A DNA stretch of 64,000 nt from contig NZ_JAHLEL010000038.1 of the NCBI RefSeq assembly GCF_020131355.1, forward strand, positions 496,001 through 560,000. The letters run 5' to 3'. Position numbers and translations under genes: made by a program. The DNA is from Pseudonocardia sp. ICBG1293 (lineage in GTDB: Bacteria; Actinomycetota; Actinomycetes; Mycobacteriales; Pseudonocardiaceae). Of this stretch, positions 1-6,853 are shown piece by piece. The number at the start of each line of letters is the position of its first letter. Within the stretch, counting starts at the first letter, position 1. The notes beneath the pieces were generated by a model. The model searched no databases. It had not been told where the DNA came from and was given only the letters and a program-made list of their open reading frames with translations.

Positions 1-1
1 C

Positions 2-355
2 GCGATCGTCACCCCGTACATGGAGCCGCTGACGAAGGCGGTCGTGGACTACCTGACCGACGCGGGGGTCGAGGTCGTCGACTCGCTGTCGCTGCAGGTT
101 CCCGACAACCTCGCCGTCGCCCGGCTCGACCCGGCCGACCTGCGCGAGCACTGGCGCAAGCTCGACCTCACCGGCGCCGAGGCCCTGGTGCTCAGTGCCT
201 GCGTGCAGATGCCGTCGCTGCCCGCGATCGAGGCCGTCCAGGACGAGGCCGGCATCCCGGTCCTGTCCGCGGCGACCGCGACCACCCACCGCATCCTCAC
301 CGAGCTCGGGCTGGAGCCACGGGTGCCGGGGGCGGGGGCACTGCTCGCCGGCTGA
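2..355 (+). CDS. nicE: Maleate isomerase (maleate cis-trans isomerase), C-terminal part
   Basis: The 5' part of the gene lies outside the window; 117 residues are visible. The fragment opens with the VTPY-x-E signature and contains ALVLSACVQMPSL, the second-half cysteine motif of the Asp/Glu racemase superfamily branch that includes maleate isomerase and arylmalonate decarboxylase. Maleate isomerase turns maleate into fumarate with two cytoplasmic cysteines, the last step of the maleamate branch of nicotinate and picolinate breakdown. Deformylase and maleamate amidase genes lie at 5996-7503, which supports this function over arylmalonate decarboxylase. A strong terminator hairpin follows the stop codon. 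The family is clear; the exact substrate is inferred from context. Confidence 0.75.
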   Translation, partial: AIVTPYMEPLTKAVVDYLTDAGVEVVDSLSLQVPDNLAVARLDPADLREHWRKLDLTGAEALVLSACVQMPSLPAIEAVQDEAGIPVLSAATATTHRILTELGLEPRVPGAGALLAG

Positions 356-366
356 GGCCGTACGAC

Positions 367-403
367 CGGGACCCCGCGTGCCGCGCCGGCACGCGGGGTC
401 CCG
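367..403 (+). terminator. Strong stem-loop after nicE
   Basis: A perfect 16-bp stem (367-382 pairs with 388-403) with a 5-nt loop begins 12 bases after the nicE stop. There is no long T tract, as is usual for actinobacterial terminators. It should isolate the pathway fragment on the left from the GntR-led unit on the right. Confidence 0.8.
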
Positions 404-424
404 TCGTGTCCGCGGTCCGGTGCC

Positions 425-489
425 ACATGATCCTTCGTCGAGTGCGGGCGCCCTCGGAGGGCGCTCCCGGCTCCACGGGAAGGATCACG
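425..489. repeat. Imperfect extragenic palindrome, TGATC-ended (copy 0)
   Basis: The outer arms TGATCCTT (428-435) and AAGGATCA (480-487) are perfect inverted repeats. A smaller GGCGCCCTC/GAGGGCGCT hairpin and a CTCCAC box lie between them. The layout (ATGATC at the outside, CTCCAC before the right arm) matches three palindromes at 4799-5272. The element lies just upstream of the GntR gene, so a regulatory role is possible, but its resemblance to the other copies suggests a dispersed repeat. Confidence 0.5.
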
Positions 490-534
490 GGTGCCGGGCG
501 TCCGGTGACGGGGTGGACGCGGCCGACCCCATGC

Positions 535-553
535 TGTACATGTTTGTACATGT
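535..553 (+). promoter_or_regulatory. Probable GntR operator overlapping the start codon
   Basis: The 9-base word TGTACATGT occurs twice with one base between (535-543 and 545-553), so the repeats are one helical turn apart. Each contains the palindromes TGTACA and ACATGT. The ATG chosen for the regulator (550-552) lies inside the second repeat. Autoregulatory sites at the start of HutC-type GntR genes are common; binding by this protein is inferred. Confidence 0.55.
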
Positions 554-1254
554 CTGAACAGGGTGGGCGCTCCAAGAGGGCGCGCCTCGTCGAGGACCTC
601 GCCGGGCGGATCCGCTCCGGCAGGTTGCCGCACGGTGAGCAGCTCCCGGGGGAGAACCAGCTCGCCCGCACCTACGCCGTGTCCCGCGGCACCGTCCGCA
701 GCGCGCTGGCCGAGCTGGCCCGTCGCGACCTGATCACCACCGAGACCGGCGTCGGGTCGTTCGTGACCTTCGACGGGTCCCCGCTGGACCAGCGGCTCGG
801 CTGGGCGCAGGCACTCGCCGCGTCCGGTGCGGCCGTGCGCACCGAGCTGCTGGGCATCTCCCACGGCGGCGACCCCGGCCCCACCGCCCACGACGGCCCG
901 CTGGTCACCGTGCGCCGGCTGCGCCGCGCCGGCGCCGTGCCGGTGTCGCTGGAGACGGCGTCGCTGCCGGCCACCGGCGCGCTGGCGCAGCTGCCCACGA
1001 CCGGGCTCGTCGACGGCTCGATCACCGCCACCCTCGCCGCCGCCGGGCTGACCGGCGTCGCGGGGGAGCAGTGGATCTCCGTCACCCCGCTCGACGCCGC
1101 CGACGCCGTCACCCTCGAGCGCGCCCCCGGCGAGCCGTTCCTGCAGGCCGTGCGGGTCACCCGGGACGCGACCGGCGGGCTCGTCGAGCACGTGGTCAGC
1201 CTGCTGGACCCCCAGCGCTTCCGGTTCCACCTCGAGTTCGGCGGTGGCCGGTGA
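550..1254 (+). CDS. GntR-family (HutC/UTRA type) transcriptional regulator
   Basis: This 234-residue protein has an N-terminal winged helix (about residues 10-75, with PGENQLARTYAVSRGTVRSA) and a C-terminal UTRA effector domain (about 85-230). HutC-type regulators usually repress a neighbouring catabolic operon and bind a small-molecule inducer in the UTRA domain. The ATG at 550 was chosen because the helix-turn-helix then starts near residue 10. An in-frame ATG at 406 would add an unconvincing low-complexity leader. No Shine-Dalgarno sequence precedes 550, so the transcript may be leaderless. The stop overlaps the next start (GTGA), so regulator, hydrolase, permease and kinase are probably one transcript. 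The inducer may be a nucleoside or sugar handled by that operon. Confidence 0.85.
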   Translation: MSEQGGRSKRARLVEDLAGRIRSGRLPHGEQLPGENQLARTYAVSRGTVRSALAELARRDLITTETGVGSFVTFDGSPLDQRLGWAQALAASGAAVRTELLGISHGGDPGPTAHDGPLVTVRRLRRAGAVPVSLETASLPATGALAQLPTTGLVDGSITATLAAAGLTGVAGEQWISVTPLDAADAVTLERAPGEPFLQAVRVTRDATGGLVEHVVSLLDPQRFRFHLEFGGGR

Positions 1255-2252
1255 CCCCGCCCCGGGACCGCGCGCTCGGCGCGCTGCTCGGCCTGGCCGT
1301 CGGTGACGCGCTCGGCATGCCCACCCAGTCGCTGTCCCGGGCCGCGATCGCCGAGCGCTACGGCGTCGTCGACCGGCTCCTCGACGGCGCCGACGACCAG
1401 CCGATCGCCCCGAAGCTGCCGGCCGGAACCGTCACCGACGACACCGAGCAGGCGCTGCTGCTGGCCCGGATCCTGCTCGACCACGACGGCCACGTCCCGC
1501 CCCGGGTGTTCGCCTCCGCCCTGGAGGACTGGGAGCAGGACATGATCCGGCGCGGCTCGCGGGACCTGCTCGGGCCCTCGACCCGGCGGGCGCTGACCCG
1601 CCTCGCCGAGGGGGAGGCCCCCGAGGTCGCCGGGCGCGACGGCGTCACCAACGGTGCCGCGATGCGGGTCGCCCCGGTCGGCATCGCCGTCGCCGGGCCC
1701 CGGTTGCTCGACGCCGTCCTGGAGTCCGCGGTCGTCACCCACCACACCGCTCCCGGGATCGCCGCGGCCGCCGCCGTCGCCGCGGCGGTGTCGGCCGGGG
1801 TGTCCGGCGCGGGGCTCCCTGCCGCGCTGGACGCCGCGCTCGCCGCCGCCCGGGCCGGTGCCCGACGCGGCGGATGGGCGGCCGGCGCCGACGTCGCCGC
1901 CCGCCTGGACGTCGCGCTGCGGGTGCTGCCGGGGCTCGACCGGGCCGCGCTCGCCGACACCGTCGCCGACGTCGTGGGTACCTCGGTCACCGCGACCGAG
2001 TCCGTCGTCGCGGCCCTCGGGCTCGCCGCCGCCCTCGGCGACGACCCCCGGGCCGCGCTGGTCACCGCCGCATCGCTGGGCGGCGACACCGACACCGTCG
2101 CCGCGATCTGCGGGGCGGTGCTCGGAGCGGTGCACGGTGCCGCCGCACTGCCCACCGACCTCGTCGGCACCGTCCGCCGGGTCAACGCCGGGCTGCTCGA
2201 CCCCCTCGACGACGTGGTCGAGGGTCTGCTCCACCTCCGGTCCACCTCCTGA
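1251..2252 (+). CDS. ADP-ribosylglycohydrolase (DraG) superfamily hydrolase
   Basis: This 333-residue protein carries the superfamily metal-binding signatures: VGDALG (17-22), TVTDDTE (60-66) with the paired aspartates that bind magnesium, and GGDTDT near the C-terminus (277-282). DraG-type enzymes hydrolyse N- or O-glycosidic bonds to ADP-ribose, and relatives act on free nucleoside-like glycosides. It lies between a GntR regulator and a permease and a PfkB kinase. A soluble catabolic hydrolase that splits an imported ribosyl compound is therefore more likely than a protein-modification eraser (inference). The GTG start at 1251 overlaps the regulator's stop. E. coli YegU is a family member in a comparable cluster. 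Confidence 0.8.
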   Translation: MTPPRDRALGALLGLAVGDALGMPTQSLSRAAIAERYGVVDRLLDGADDQPIAPKLPAGTVTDDTEQALLLARILLDHDGHVPPRVFASALEDWEQDMIRRGSRDLLGPSTRRALTRLAEGEAPEVAGRDGVTNGAAMRVAPVGIAVAGPRLLDAVLESAVVTHHTAPGIAAAAAVAAAVSAGVSGAGLPAALDAALAAARAGARRGGWAAGADVAARLDVALRVLPGLDRAALADTVADVVGTSVTATESVVAALGLAAALGDDPRAALVTAASLGGDTDTVAAICGAVLGAVHGAAALPTDLVGTVRRVNAGLLDPLDDVVEGLLHLRSTS

Positions 2253-2264
2253 ACGGAGGCCGCC

Positions 2265-3710
2265 ATGGCCACCAGCACCACCGACACCGGCACCGCCGCC
2301 GAGGGCGGCGCCCTCGAGACCCGGGGCATCGAACCGGTCCCCGTCGCGGAGCGGCACGGCCGCCCCGGCCAGCTGTTCTGGGTCTGGTTCGCCGCGAACA
2401 TCTCCATCCTCGGTCTCCCACTGGGTGCGACCCTGGTCGCGTCCGGGCTCAACATCACCCAGGCCGTGCTCGCCGCGGTGCTCGGCAGCGTCGGGTCGTT
2501 CGCGATCGTCGGTGCCGTCTCGATCGCCGGGCGGCGCGGCGGGGCACCCGGTCTGACGCTGTCGCGGGCGGTGTTCGGTGCCCGCGGCAACATCGGCCCG
2601 ACCCTGGTCTCGCTGCTGTCGCGGCTCGGCTGGGAGACCGTCAACACCACGACGGCGGCGTTCGCGCTGCTGTCGCTGGTCACGATCGTCGCGGGCACCA
2701 GCCTGTCGGCGAAGGACCACCCGGTGATCACCATCGTCTGCATCGCGGTGTTCGTGCTGTGCACGGTGCTCGTCGCCGGGCTCGGACACGCGGTGCTGGT
2801 CGCGGTGCAGCGCTGGGCGACCTGGGTGTTCGGCGCGCTGAACACCGTCGTCGGCGGGTTCCTCGTCGCCACCGTCGACTGGGCCGCGGTCGCCGCGGCC
2901 GCTCCGGCGCCCTCGGGTGCGGTCGTCGCGGCGGTCGGTGTGATCGCCGCCGGCACCGGCATCGGCTGGGCCAACGCCTCGGCCGACATGTCCCGTTACC
3001 AGTCGCCGTCGGTACGGGCCGGGTCACTGGTCGCCTCGGCCGCGGCCGGCGCGGGCATCCCGCTGGTGCTGCTGATCTCGCTGGGCAGCCTGCTCGCCGC
3101 CGGGGACCCGACCCTGGCCACCGCCGACGACCCGGTCGCCGCGATCCGCGACCTGCTCCCGGCTTGGATGGCGATCCCGTACCTGGTCGCCGCGTTCGGC
3201 GGTCTGCTGCTGTCCAACCACCTGTCGGTCTACTCGGCCGGGCTGACGACGCTGACCCTGGGCGTGCGGCTGCCGCGGGTGTACGCCGTGGTCGTCGACG
3301 TGCTCGTGACCTTCGTCGGCGCGATCTACTTCATGCTGATCGCCGACGGCTTCTACCCGCCGTTCATCGCCTTCATCAGTGCCCTCGCGGTCCCGATCAC
3401 CGCGTGGGTCGGGGTGTTCGCCGTCGACATGCTGCGTCGTCGTCACTACGACCCGGTGGCCCTGATGGACACCTCGCGGACCAGCGGCTACTGGTACCGC
3501 GGCGGGATCGAGCCCCGGGCGACCACGGCCTGGGCGCTGGCGATCGTCGTCGGGTACCTGTTCGCCACGGTCGGCCCGTCGGCGCAGCCGTGGTTCACCG
3601 GGCCGCTCGCCGGCACCTGGTTCGGCGAGAACGGGCTGGCCTGGGTGATCACCTTCGTCGTCGCCGCCGGGGTCTACGCCGCGCTGGGCGGGGCCCGGGA
3701 GCAGCGGTGA
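2265..3710 (+). CDS. NCS1-family purine/pyrimidine/allantoin-type permease
   Basis: The protein has 481 residues, about twelve hydrophobic segments and the nucleobase:cation symporter-1 layout. An N-terminal cytoplasmic leader ends in ERHGRPGQLFWVWFAANIS, followed by a glycine-rich first helix and GWANASADMSRY in the middle. NCS1 proteins import nucleobases, hydantoins, nucleosides or vitamins with protons or sodium. The start at 2265 follows an ACGGAGG ribosome-binding site, 12 bases after the hydrolase gene. In the similar E. coli yegTUV set the transporter belongs to another family (nucleoside MFS), so the substrate class rather than the carrier may be conserved. The substrate is not determined. 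Confidence 0.85.
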   Translation: MATSTTDTGTAAEGGALETRGIEPVPVAERHGRPGQLFWVWFAANISILGLPLGATLVASGLNITQAVLAAVLGSVGSFAIVGAVSIAGRRGGAPGLTLSRAVFGARGNIGPTLVSLLSRLGWETVNTTTAAFALLSLVTIVAGTSLSAKDHPVITIVCIAVFVLCTVLVAGLGHAVLVAVQRWATWVFGALNTVVGGFLVATVDWAAVAAAAPAPSGAVVAAVGVIAAGTGIGWANASADMSRYQSPSVRAGSLVASAAAGAGIPLVLLISLGSLLAAGDPTLATADDPVAAIRDLLPAWMAIPYLVAAFGGLLLSNHLSVYSAGLTTLTLGVRLPRVYAVVVDVLVTFVGAIYFMLIADGFYPPFIAFISALAVPITAWVGVFAVDMLRRRHYDPVALMDTSRTSGYWYRGGIEPRATTAWALAIVVGYLFATVGPSAQPWFTGPLAGTWFGENGLAWVITFVVAAGVYAALGGAREQR

Positions 3711-4624
3711 CCGGCCGGCTCGTCCACTCCGGACAGGTCCTGGTCGACCTGGTCATGCGGGTGCCGTCGCTGCCCCCGCCCGGCGGGGACGTGCTGGCCA
3801 CCGGGACCGCCGTGCTGCCCGGTGGCGGGTTCAACGTCGTCGCCGCGGCCGCCCGGGCGGGGGCCGAGGTGCTCTACGCCGGCGGCCACGGCACCGGCCC
3901 GCACGGCGACCTCGTCCGGGCCGCCCTGAGCGCGGAGGGCGTCACGGTGACCGCACCGCCCGACCCCGGCGGCGACACCGGGATCTGCGTGACCCTGGTC
4001 GACCCCTCCGGGGAGCGGACCTTCGTGACCGGCAGCGGCGTGGAGACCGCGCCGGCCGCCGGCCTGCCGGCGACCACCGCCGACGACGTGCTCTACGTGT
4101 CCGGCTACAGCCTGCTCGTCCCGGACAAGGCCACGTCGCTGGTCGCCGCGGCCGAGGAGTCCTCGGCGACGGTCCTGCTCGATCCGGGGCCCCTGGTCGC
4201 GGACGTGCCGGGCGGGCTGTGGGAACGGATGCTCGTCGCCACCGGGGTACTGAGCGCCAACGCGCGGGAGGCCCGGCTGCTGACCGGTGAGCCGACCGCG
4301 GCGGGCGCCGCACGGGTGCTCGCCCGGCGGCTGCCCGGCGACGCGGCCGTGGTCGTCCGGGACGGCGCCGCGGGCTGCGTGGTCGTCCGCGACGGGGCGG
4401 TGGAGGCCGTCCCGGCGCCGGTGGTCGACGCCGTCGACACCAACGGGGCCGGGGACGCCCACTGCGGGGTCCTGGCCGCGGAGCTGCTGCGCGGCACGGC
4501 ATGGTCCGAGACGGTCGCGCGGGCCGGCGCGGCCGCGGCGCTCGCGGTCACCCGGTACGGGCCGGCCACCGCGCCGACCCGGGCGGAGCTCGACGCGTTC
4601 CTCGCCGGGGCCGCCGCGGGATGA
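3707..4624 (+). CDS. PfkB-family sugar or nucleoside kinase
   Basis: This 305-residue ribokinase-fold kinase has the N-terminal glycine-rich substrate motif PGGGFNVV (38-45) and the C-terminal ATP/anion-hole motif DTNGAGDAHCG (244-254), whose Asp250 is the expected catalytic base. The family phosphorylates ribose, fructose, adenosine, pseudouridine and similar substrates. The GTG start overlaps the permease stop (GTGA), so it is the last gene of the GntR-hydrolase-permease-kinase unit. The likely job is to phosphorylate the sugar, or intact nucleoside, delivered by the permease and hydrolase (inference). E. coli YegV is the equivalent member of yegTUV. Confidence 0.85.
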   Translation: MTGRLVHSGQVLVDLVMRVPSLPPPGGDVLATGTAVLPGGGFNVVAAAARAGAEVLYAGGHGTGPHGDLVRAALSAEGVTVTAPPDPGGDTGICVTLVDPSGERTFVTGSGVETAPAAGLPATTADDVLYVSGYSLLVPDKATSLVAAAEESSATVLLDPGPLVADVPGGLWERMLVATGVLSANAREARLLTGEPTAAGAARVLARRLPGDAAVVVRDGAAGCVVVRDGAVEAVPAPVVDAVDTNGAGDAHCGVLAAELLRGTAWSETVARAGAAAALAVTRYGPATAPTRAELDAFLAGAAAG

Positions 4625-4630
4625 CGGTGC

Positions 4631-4744
4631 GCTCCGACGGGCGAGCTGCGCTCCGACGGGCCGGCTGCGCTCCGTCGGGCAGGGCGCGCTCCGTCGGCGG
4701 CGAGCTCCGTGGCAGGGAGCTCCGTCGACAGGGAGCTCCGTCGG
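4631..4744. repeat. Short tandem array of GCTCCG(A/T)CGG units
   Basis: The decamer GCTCCG(A/T)CGG or a close variant starts at 4631, 4650, 4669, 4688, 4704, 4719 and 4735. The spacing is 19 bp for the first four and 15-16 bp for the rest. It begins directly after the kinase stop codon. It looks like a decayed minisatellite; no function is apparent. Confidence 0.7.
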
Positions 4745-4798
4745 CAGGGCGCGCCCGTCGGCGCGGTGCGGGCCGACGGTCGGCGCGGCGTCGTCGCT

Positions 4799-4868
4799 CC
4801 ATGATCGGCAGAAGTGAAGGTGTGGAGGCCGGTGGACTGCGCTCCGGACTCCACACTCGGCGATCATG
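4799..4868. repeat. Extragenic palindrome, copy 1
   Basis: The left arm starts CCATGATCGGC and reaches GTGTGGAG; the right arm is CTCCACACTCGGCGATCATGG. The arms pair apart from an 8-base insertion in the left one. The loop shares a 21-base stretch (GGACTGCG to CTCCAC) with copy 2. Confidence 0.75.
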
Positions 4869-4940
4869 GTCTGATGCTTCCCGGGCGGGTGGGGTGCCGG
4901 CGTGGACCCGTCGGGCCGGGCGGGTGTGGGGTCGTCGCTC

Positions 4941-5010
4941 GATGATCGCCGTGTGTGGAGTGCGCAGGGCTGCGGACTGCGCTCCGGACTCCACTCCTGG
5001 CGATCATGGA
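4941..5010. repeat. Extragenic palindrome, copy 2
   Basis: The left arm is GATGATCGCC followed by GTGTGGAGT; the right arm reads ACTCCACTCCTGGCGATCAT. The same outer ATGATC/GATCAT and inner TGGAG/CTCCA blocks are present as in copies 1 and 3. It lies 72 bp after copy 1. Confidence 0.75.
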
Positions 5011-5024
5011 CGGGGCAGCCGGTC

Positions 5025-5152
5025 GAGGTACCGGGTCGACGAGGTACCGGGTCGACGAGGTACCGGGTCGACGAGGTACCGGGTCGACGAGGTACCGGGT
5101 CGACGAGGTGTCGGGCCGATGGGGTGCTGGGCCGATGGGGCGCCGAGCCCGT
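5025..5152. repeat. 16-bp tandem array (GAGGTACCGGGTCGAC), five perfect and three decayed units
   Basis: Five identical units start at 5025, 5041, 5057, 5073 and 5089. Three diverging units of the same length follow at 5105, 5121 and 5137. Each unit contains two 6-bp palindromes, GGTACC and GTCGAC. The gradient of decay to one side is typical of a minisatellite that expands at one end. It is not a CRISPR array, because there are no unique spacers. Confidence 0.9.
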
Positions 5153-5202
5153 GGCGTGCGGCGGCCCACTCGCCGTCGACTGCCGGCGCGGCTCCACCCG
5201 GT

Positions 5203-5272
5203 TCATGATCACCGGTTGTGGAGCGCGGAGGTCGTTGAGCGCACTCCTGGCTCCACAACCGGTGATCATGGA
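5203..5272. repeat. Extragenic palindrome, copy 3 (perfect 21-bp arms)
   Basis: The arms at 5204-5224 and 5250-5270 are perfectly complementary over 21 bp: the left starts CATGATCACC and ends TGTGGAGC. The loop is 25 nt. This is the best-preserved member of the family and lies 17 bp beyond the stop of the lipoprotein gene encoded on the minus strand, so it could also end that transcript. Confidence 0.85.
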
Positions 5273-5286
5273 CAGGGGCAGGGCCC

Positions 5287-5787
5287 TCAGGTCCCGGCGC
5301 CGGCGGCCGTCGCCATGCCCTGGACGGTCTCCTGGACCGCGCGGAAGGCCGGGCCGCAGACGCTCGCGTCGCCCTCGGCGAGGGTGCCCGGGTCGGCCTG
5401 GCAGCCCTGCGCGGCGAAGTCGTCGAGCGCCTTCCCGACGAGGTCGGCCTGCGCGGCCGCGGCGGGTGCGTCCTGGCGGACCTGGGGCAGCGCGTTGCGG
5501 ATCTCGGTGGTGAACCGGCCGCAGCGCGGGAAGACCGCCGCCGGGTCGGCCGACCAGCAGGGGTCCTGGGCGTAGAAGCGGAACTTGGTGCGCAGCGCCT
5601 CCAGCCCGGGCGCGCCGACGCGGTCCGAGGCGGTCTGCCCCGGCCAGGGCTCGGTGTCGGCCGCCGAGGAGGCGGCGGGACGGTCGGCGGAGCAGCCGGT
5701 GAGGAGCAGGGTGGTCGCCAGCAGGGCGGTCGCCAGCAGGCCGGCTGCCCGTAGCAGGGGCGCGGTCGGGCGGGGACGCGGTTGCAC
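5287..5787 (-). CDS. Putative lipoprotein of unknown function
   Basis: I do not recognise the family. The 166-residue product has an arginine-containing n-region, a leucine/alanine-rich hydrophobic stretch and a lipobox (LLLTGC, cysteine near residue 30), so it should be a membrane-anchored exported lipoprotein. The mature part has five further cysteines (in DPCWS, PRCGRF, QGCQAD and SVCGPAF), enough for disulphides. The GTG at 5787 is preferred because it puts the signal peptide at the N-terminus; an in-frame start at 5895 would add 36 basic residues. It stands alone between the repeat region and the nicD end of the leftward operon. Confidence 0.7.
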   Translation of the reverse strand: MQPRPRPTAPLLRAAGLLATALLATTLLLTGCSADRPAASSAADTEPWPGQTASDRVGAPGLEALRTKFRFYAQDPCWSADPAAVFPRCGRFTTEIRNALPQVRQDAPAAAAQADLVGKALDDFAAQGCQADPGTLAEGDASVCGPAFRAVQETVQGMATAAGAGT

Positions 5788-5995
5788 ACCGAGACGGTAG
5801 GCCCGTCCTGCCGCCCCGGCCCGACGACCCCGGTGGTCGACCGGATCCGGCCGGCGGCGGCGCGGCCCGGTGATGGCGCGACCCGGTGATGGCACGGCCC
5901 GGGCGCTGTCCGGTCCGGGCCGCGGTTCGGCCGGGGAACGGTCCGTCCCCGACCGCGCCGGCGCCGTGGACGGTCCGAGGGCGGCCGGCCCCGGA

Positions 5996-6853
5996 TCAGT
6001 CCCGGAGCAGGCCGGTCAGTGCCTCGCGCAGCAGGCGCAGCGCCTCGGCCGGGTTGTCCCAGAACACCATGTGCCCGGCGTCCGGGACGGGGAGCAGCCG
6101 GGCGTCCGGCCGGGCGGCAGCGATCTCGGCGACCCCGGACGCGGGCACGACGGGGGAGTCCGCGCCGTGCAGCAGGGTCACCGGCGCCGGGACGTGCGGC
6201 CAGGCGTCGAAGAAGTCCTCGGACTCGAAGCCGGCGTGCGTCGCGGCGATCGCGGCCCCGTCGCAGGAGGAGAGCCAGCGTGCCCGCAGCTCCTGCTCGC
6301 GGCGCGGCCAGCGGGGCCAGGACCGGGCGACCTCGTCGGCGTCGGTACCGCGCTGCGCCTCGTGCAGCTGGTTCAGGAACGCCTCCAGGGTGGTCGGGTA
6401 GGGCGCCCGGCCCGGGCCCGACAGCGGCGGGTCGACGAGCAGCGCGCCACGCACCGGCCGCCGGGTCGCGGCGACGGCGACGATCCGGGCGCCCATGGAG
6501 TGCCCGAACAGCACCGTGCCGGGGCCGAGGTCCAGCGCGTCGAGCACCGCCGAGACGTCGCCCGCGTAGTCGTCGAGGGACCACGCACCGCCGGAGTCGG
6601 ACAGCCCGCGGCCCCGGACGTCGAGCACCACCGGCCGGCACAGGTCCACGAGCTCGCGGGCGACGAAGTCCATCGTCACCGCGGGGCTGGTGATGCCGGG
6701 CAGGACCAGCACGGGGACGCCGTCCCCGCCGTAGTCCAGGGCGTGCAGCCGCAGGTCGCCGTGGCGCACCCAGCGGGACACGGCGGGGACGTCGGCGAGG
6801 TCGGCCAGGGCGTCCTGGCGGACCTGCCGGGCCGGGGTGGACGTGACGGTCAC
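5996..6853 (-). CDS. nicD: Alpha/beta hydrolase, probable N-formylmaleamate deformylase
   Basis: This 285-residue alpha/beta hydrolase has an oxyanion-hole LPG motif (51-53), the nucleophile elbow GHSMG with Ser119, and a C-terminal histidine in DAGHMVFWDNP (His261). NicD removes the formyl group from N-formylmaleamate to give maleamate and formate. The assignment rests on the gene being fused by a GTGA overlap to a maleamate amidase-like gene in an operon with a NicC-like monooxygenase. It is the last gene of the leftward operon. Sequence alone would also allow another C-C or amide hydrolase. The GTG at 6853 was chosen for the overlap and domain position. Confidence 0.7.
   Translation of the reverse strand: MTVTSTPARQVRQDALADLADVPAVSRWVRHGDLRLHALDYGGDGVPVLVLPGITSPAVTMDFVARELVDLCRPVVLDVRGRGLSDSGGAWSLDDYAGDVSAVLDALDLGPGTVLFGHSMGARIVAVAATRRPVRGALLVDPPLSGPGRAPYPTTLEAFLNQLHEAQRGTDADEVARSWPRWPRREQELRARWLSSCDGAAIAATHAGFESEDFFDAWPHVPAPVTLLHGADSPVVPASGVAEIAAARPDARLLPVPDAGHMVFWDNPAEALRLLREALTGLLRD

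Larger units (their letters stand above)
4625..5286. other. Gene-less 660-bp region packed with repeats
   Basis: No convincing gene was found here. The open frames on both strands are low-complexity translations of repeats without ribosome-binding sites. The region holds a run of seven degenerate decamers (4631-4744), three long palindromes with TGATC ends (4799-5272) and a 16-bp tandem array (5025-5152). It separates the PfkB kinase gene from a convergent lipoprotein gene. Confidence 0.8.

Noticed and set aside
406..549. N-terminal extension of the GntR regulator from ATG 406
   Set aside because: The added 48 residues run through the extragenic palindrome and the operator-like repeat, are low complexity, and are not part of the GntR fold.
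1251..2252. Dinitrogenase reductase-activating glycohydrolase (DraG of nitrogen fixation)
   Set aside because: No draT or nif genes are nearby; the neighbours are a permease, a sugar kinase and a GntR regulator.
672..2989. Long open frames on the minus strand opposite the GntR, hydrolase and permease genes
   Set aside because: They are G+C-driven antisense frames with low-complexity Arg/Gly/Asp composition and no recognisable domain; the plus-strand genes have clear families and ribosome-binding sites or overlaps.
5025..5152. Possible CRISPR array (regular short repeats)
   Set aside because: The units follow each other directly with no unique spacers and no cas genes are nearby; it is a 16-bp tandem repeat.
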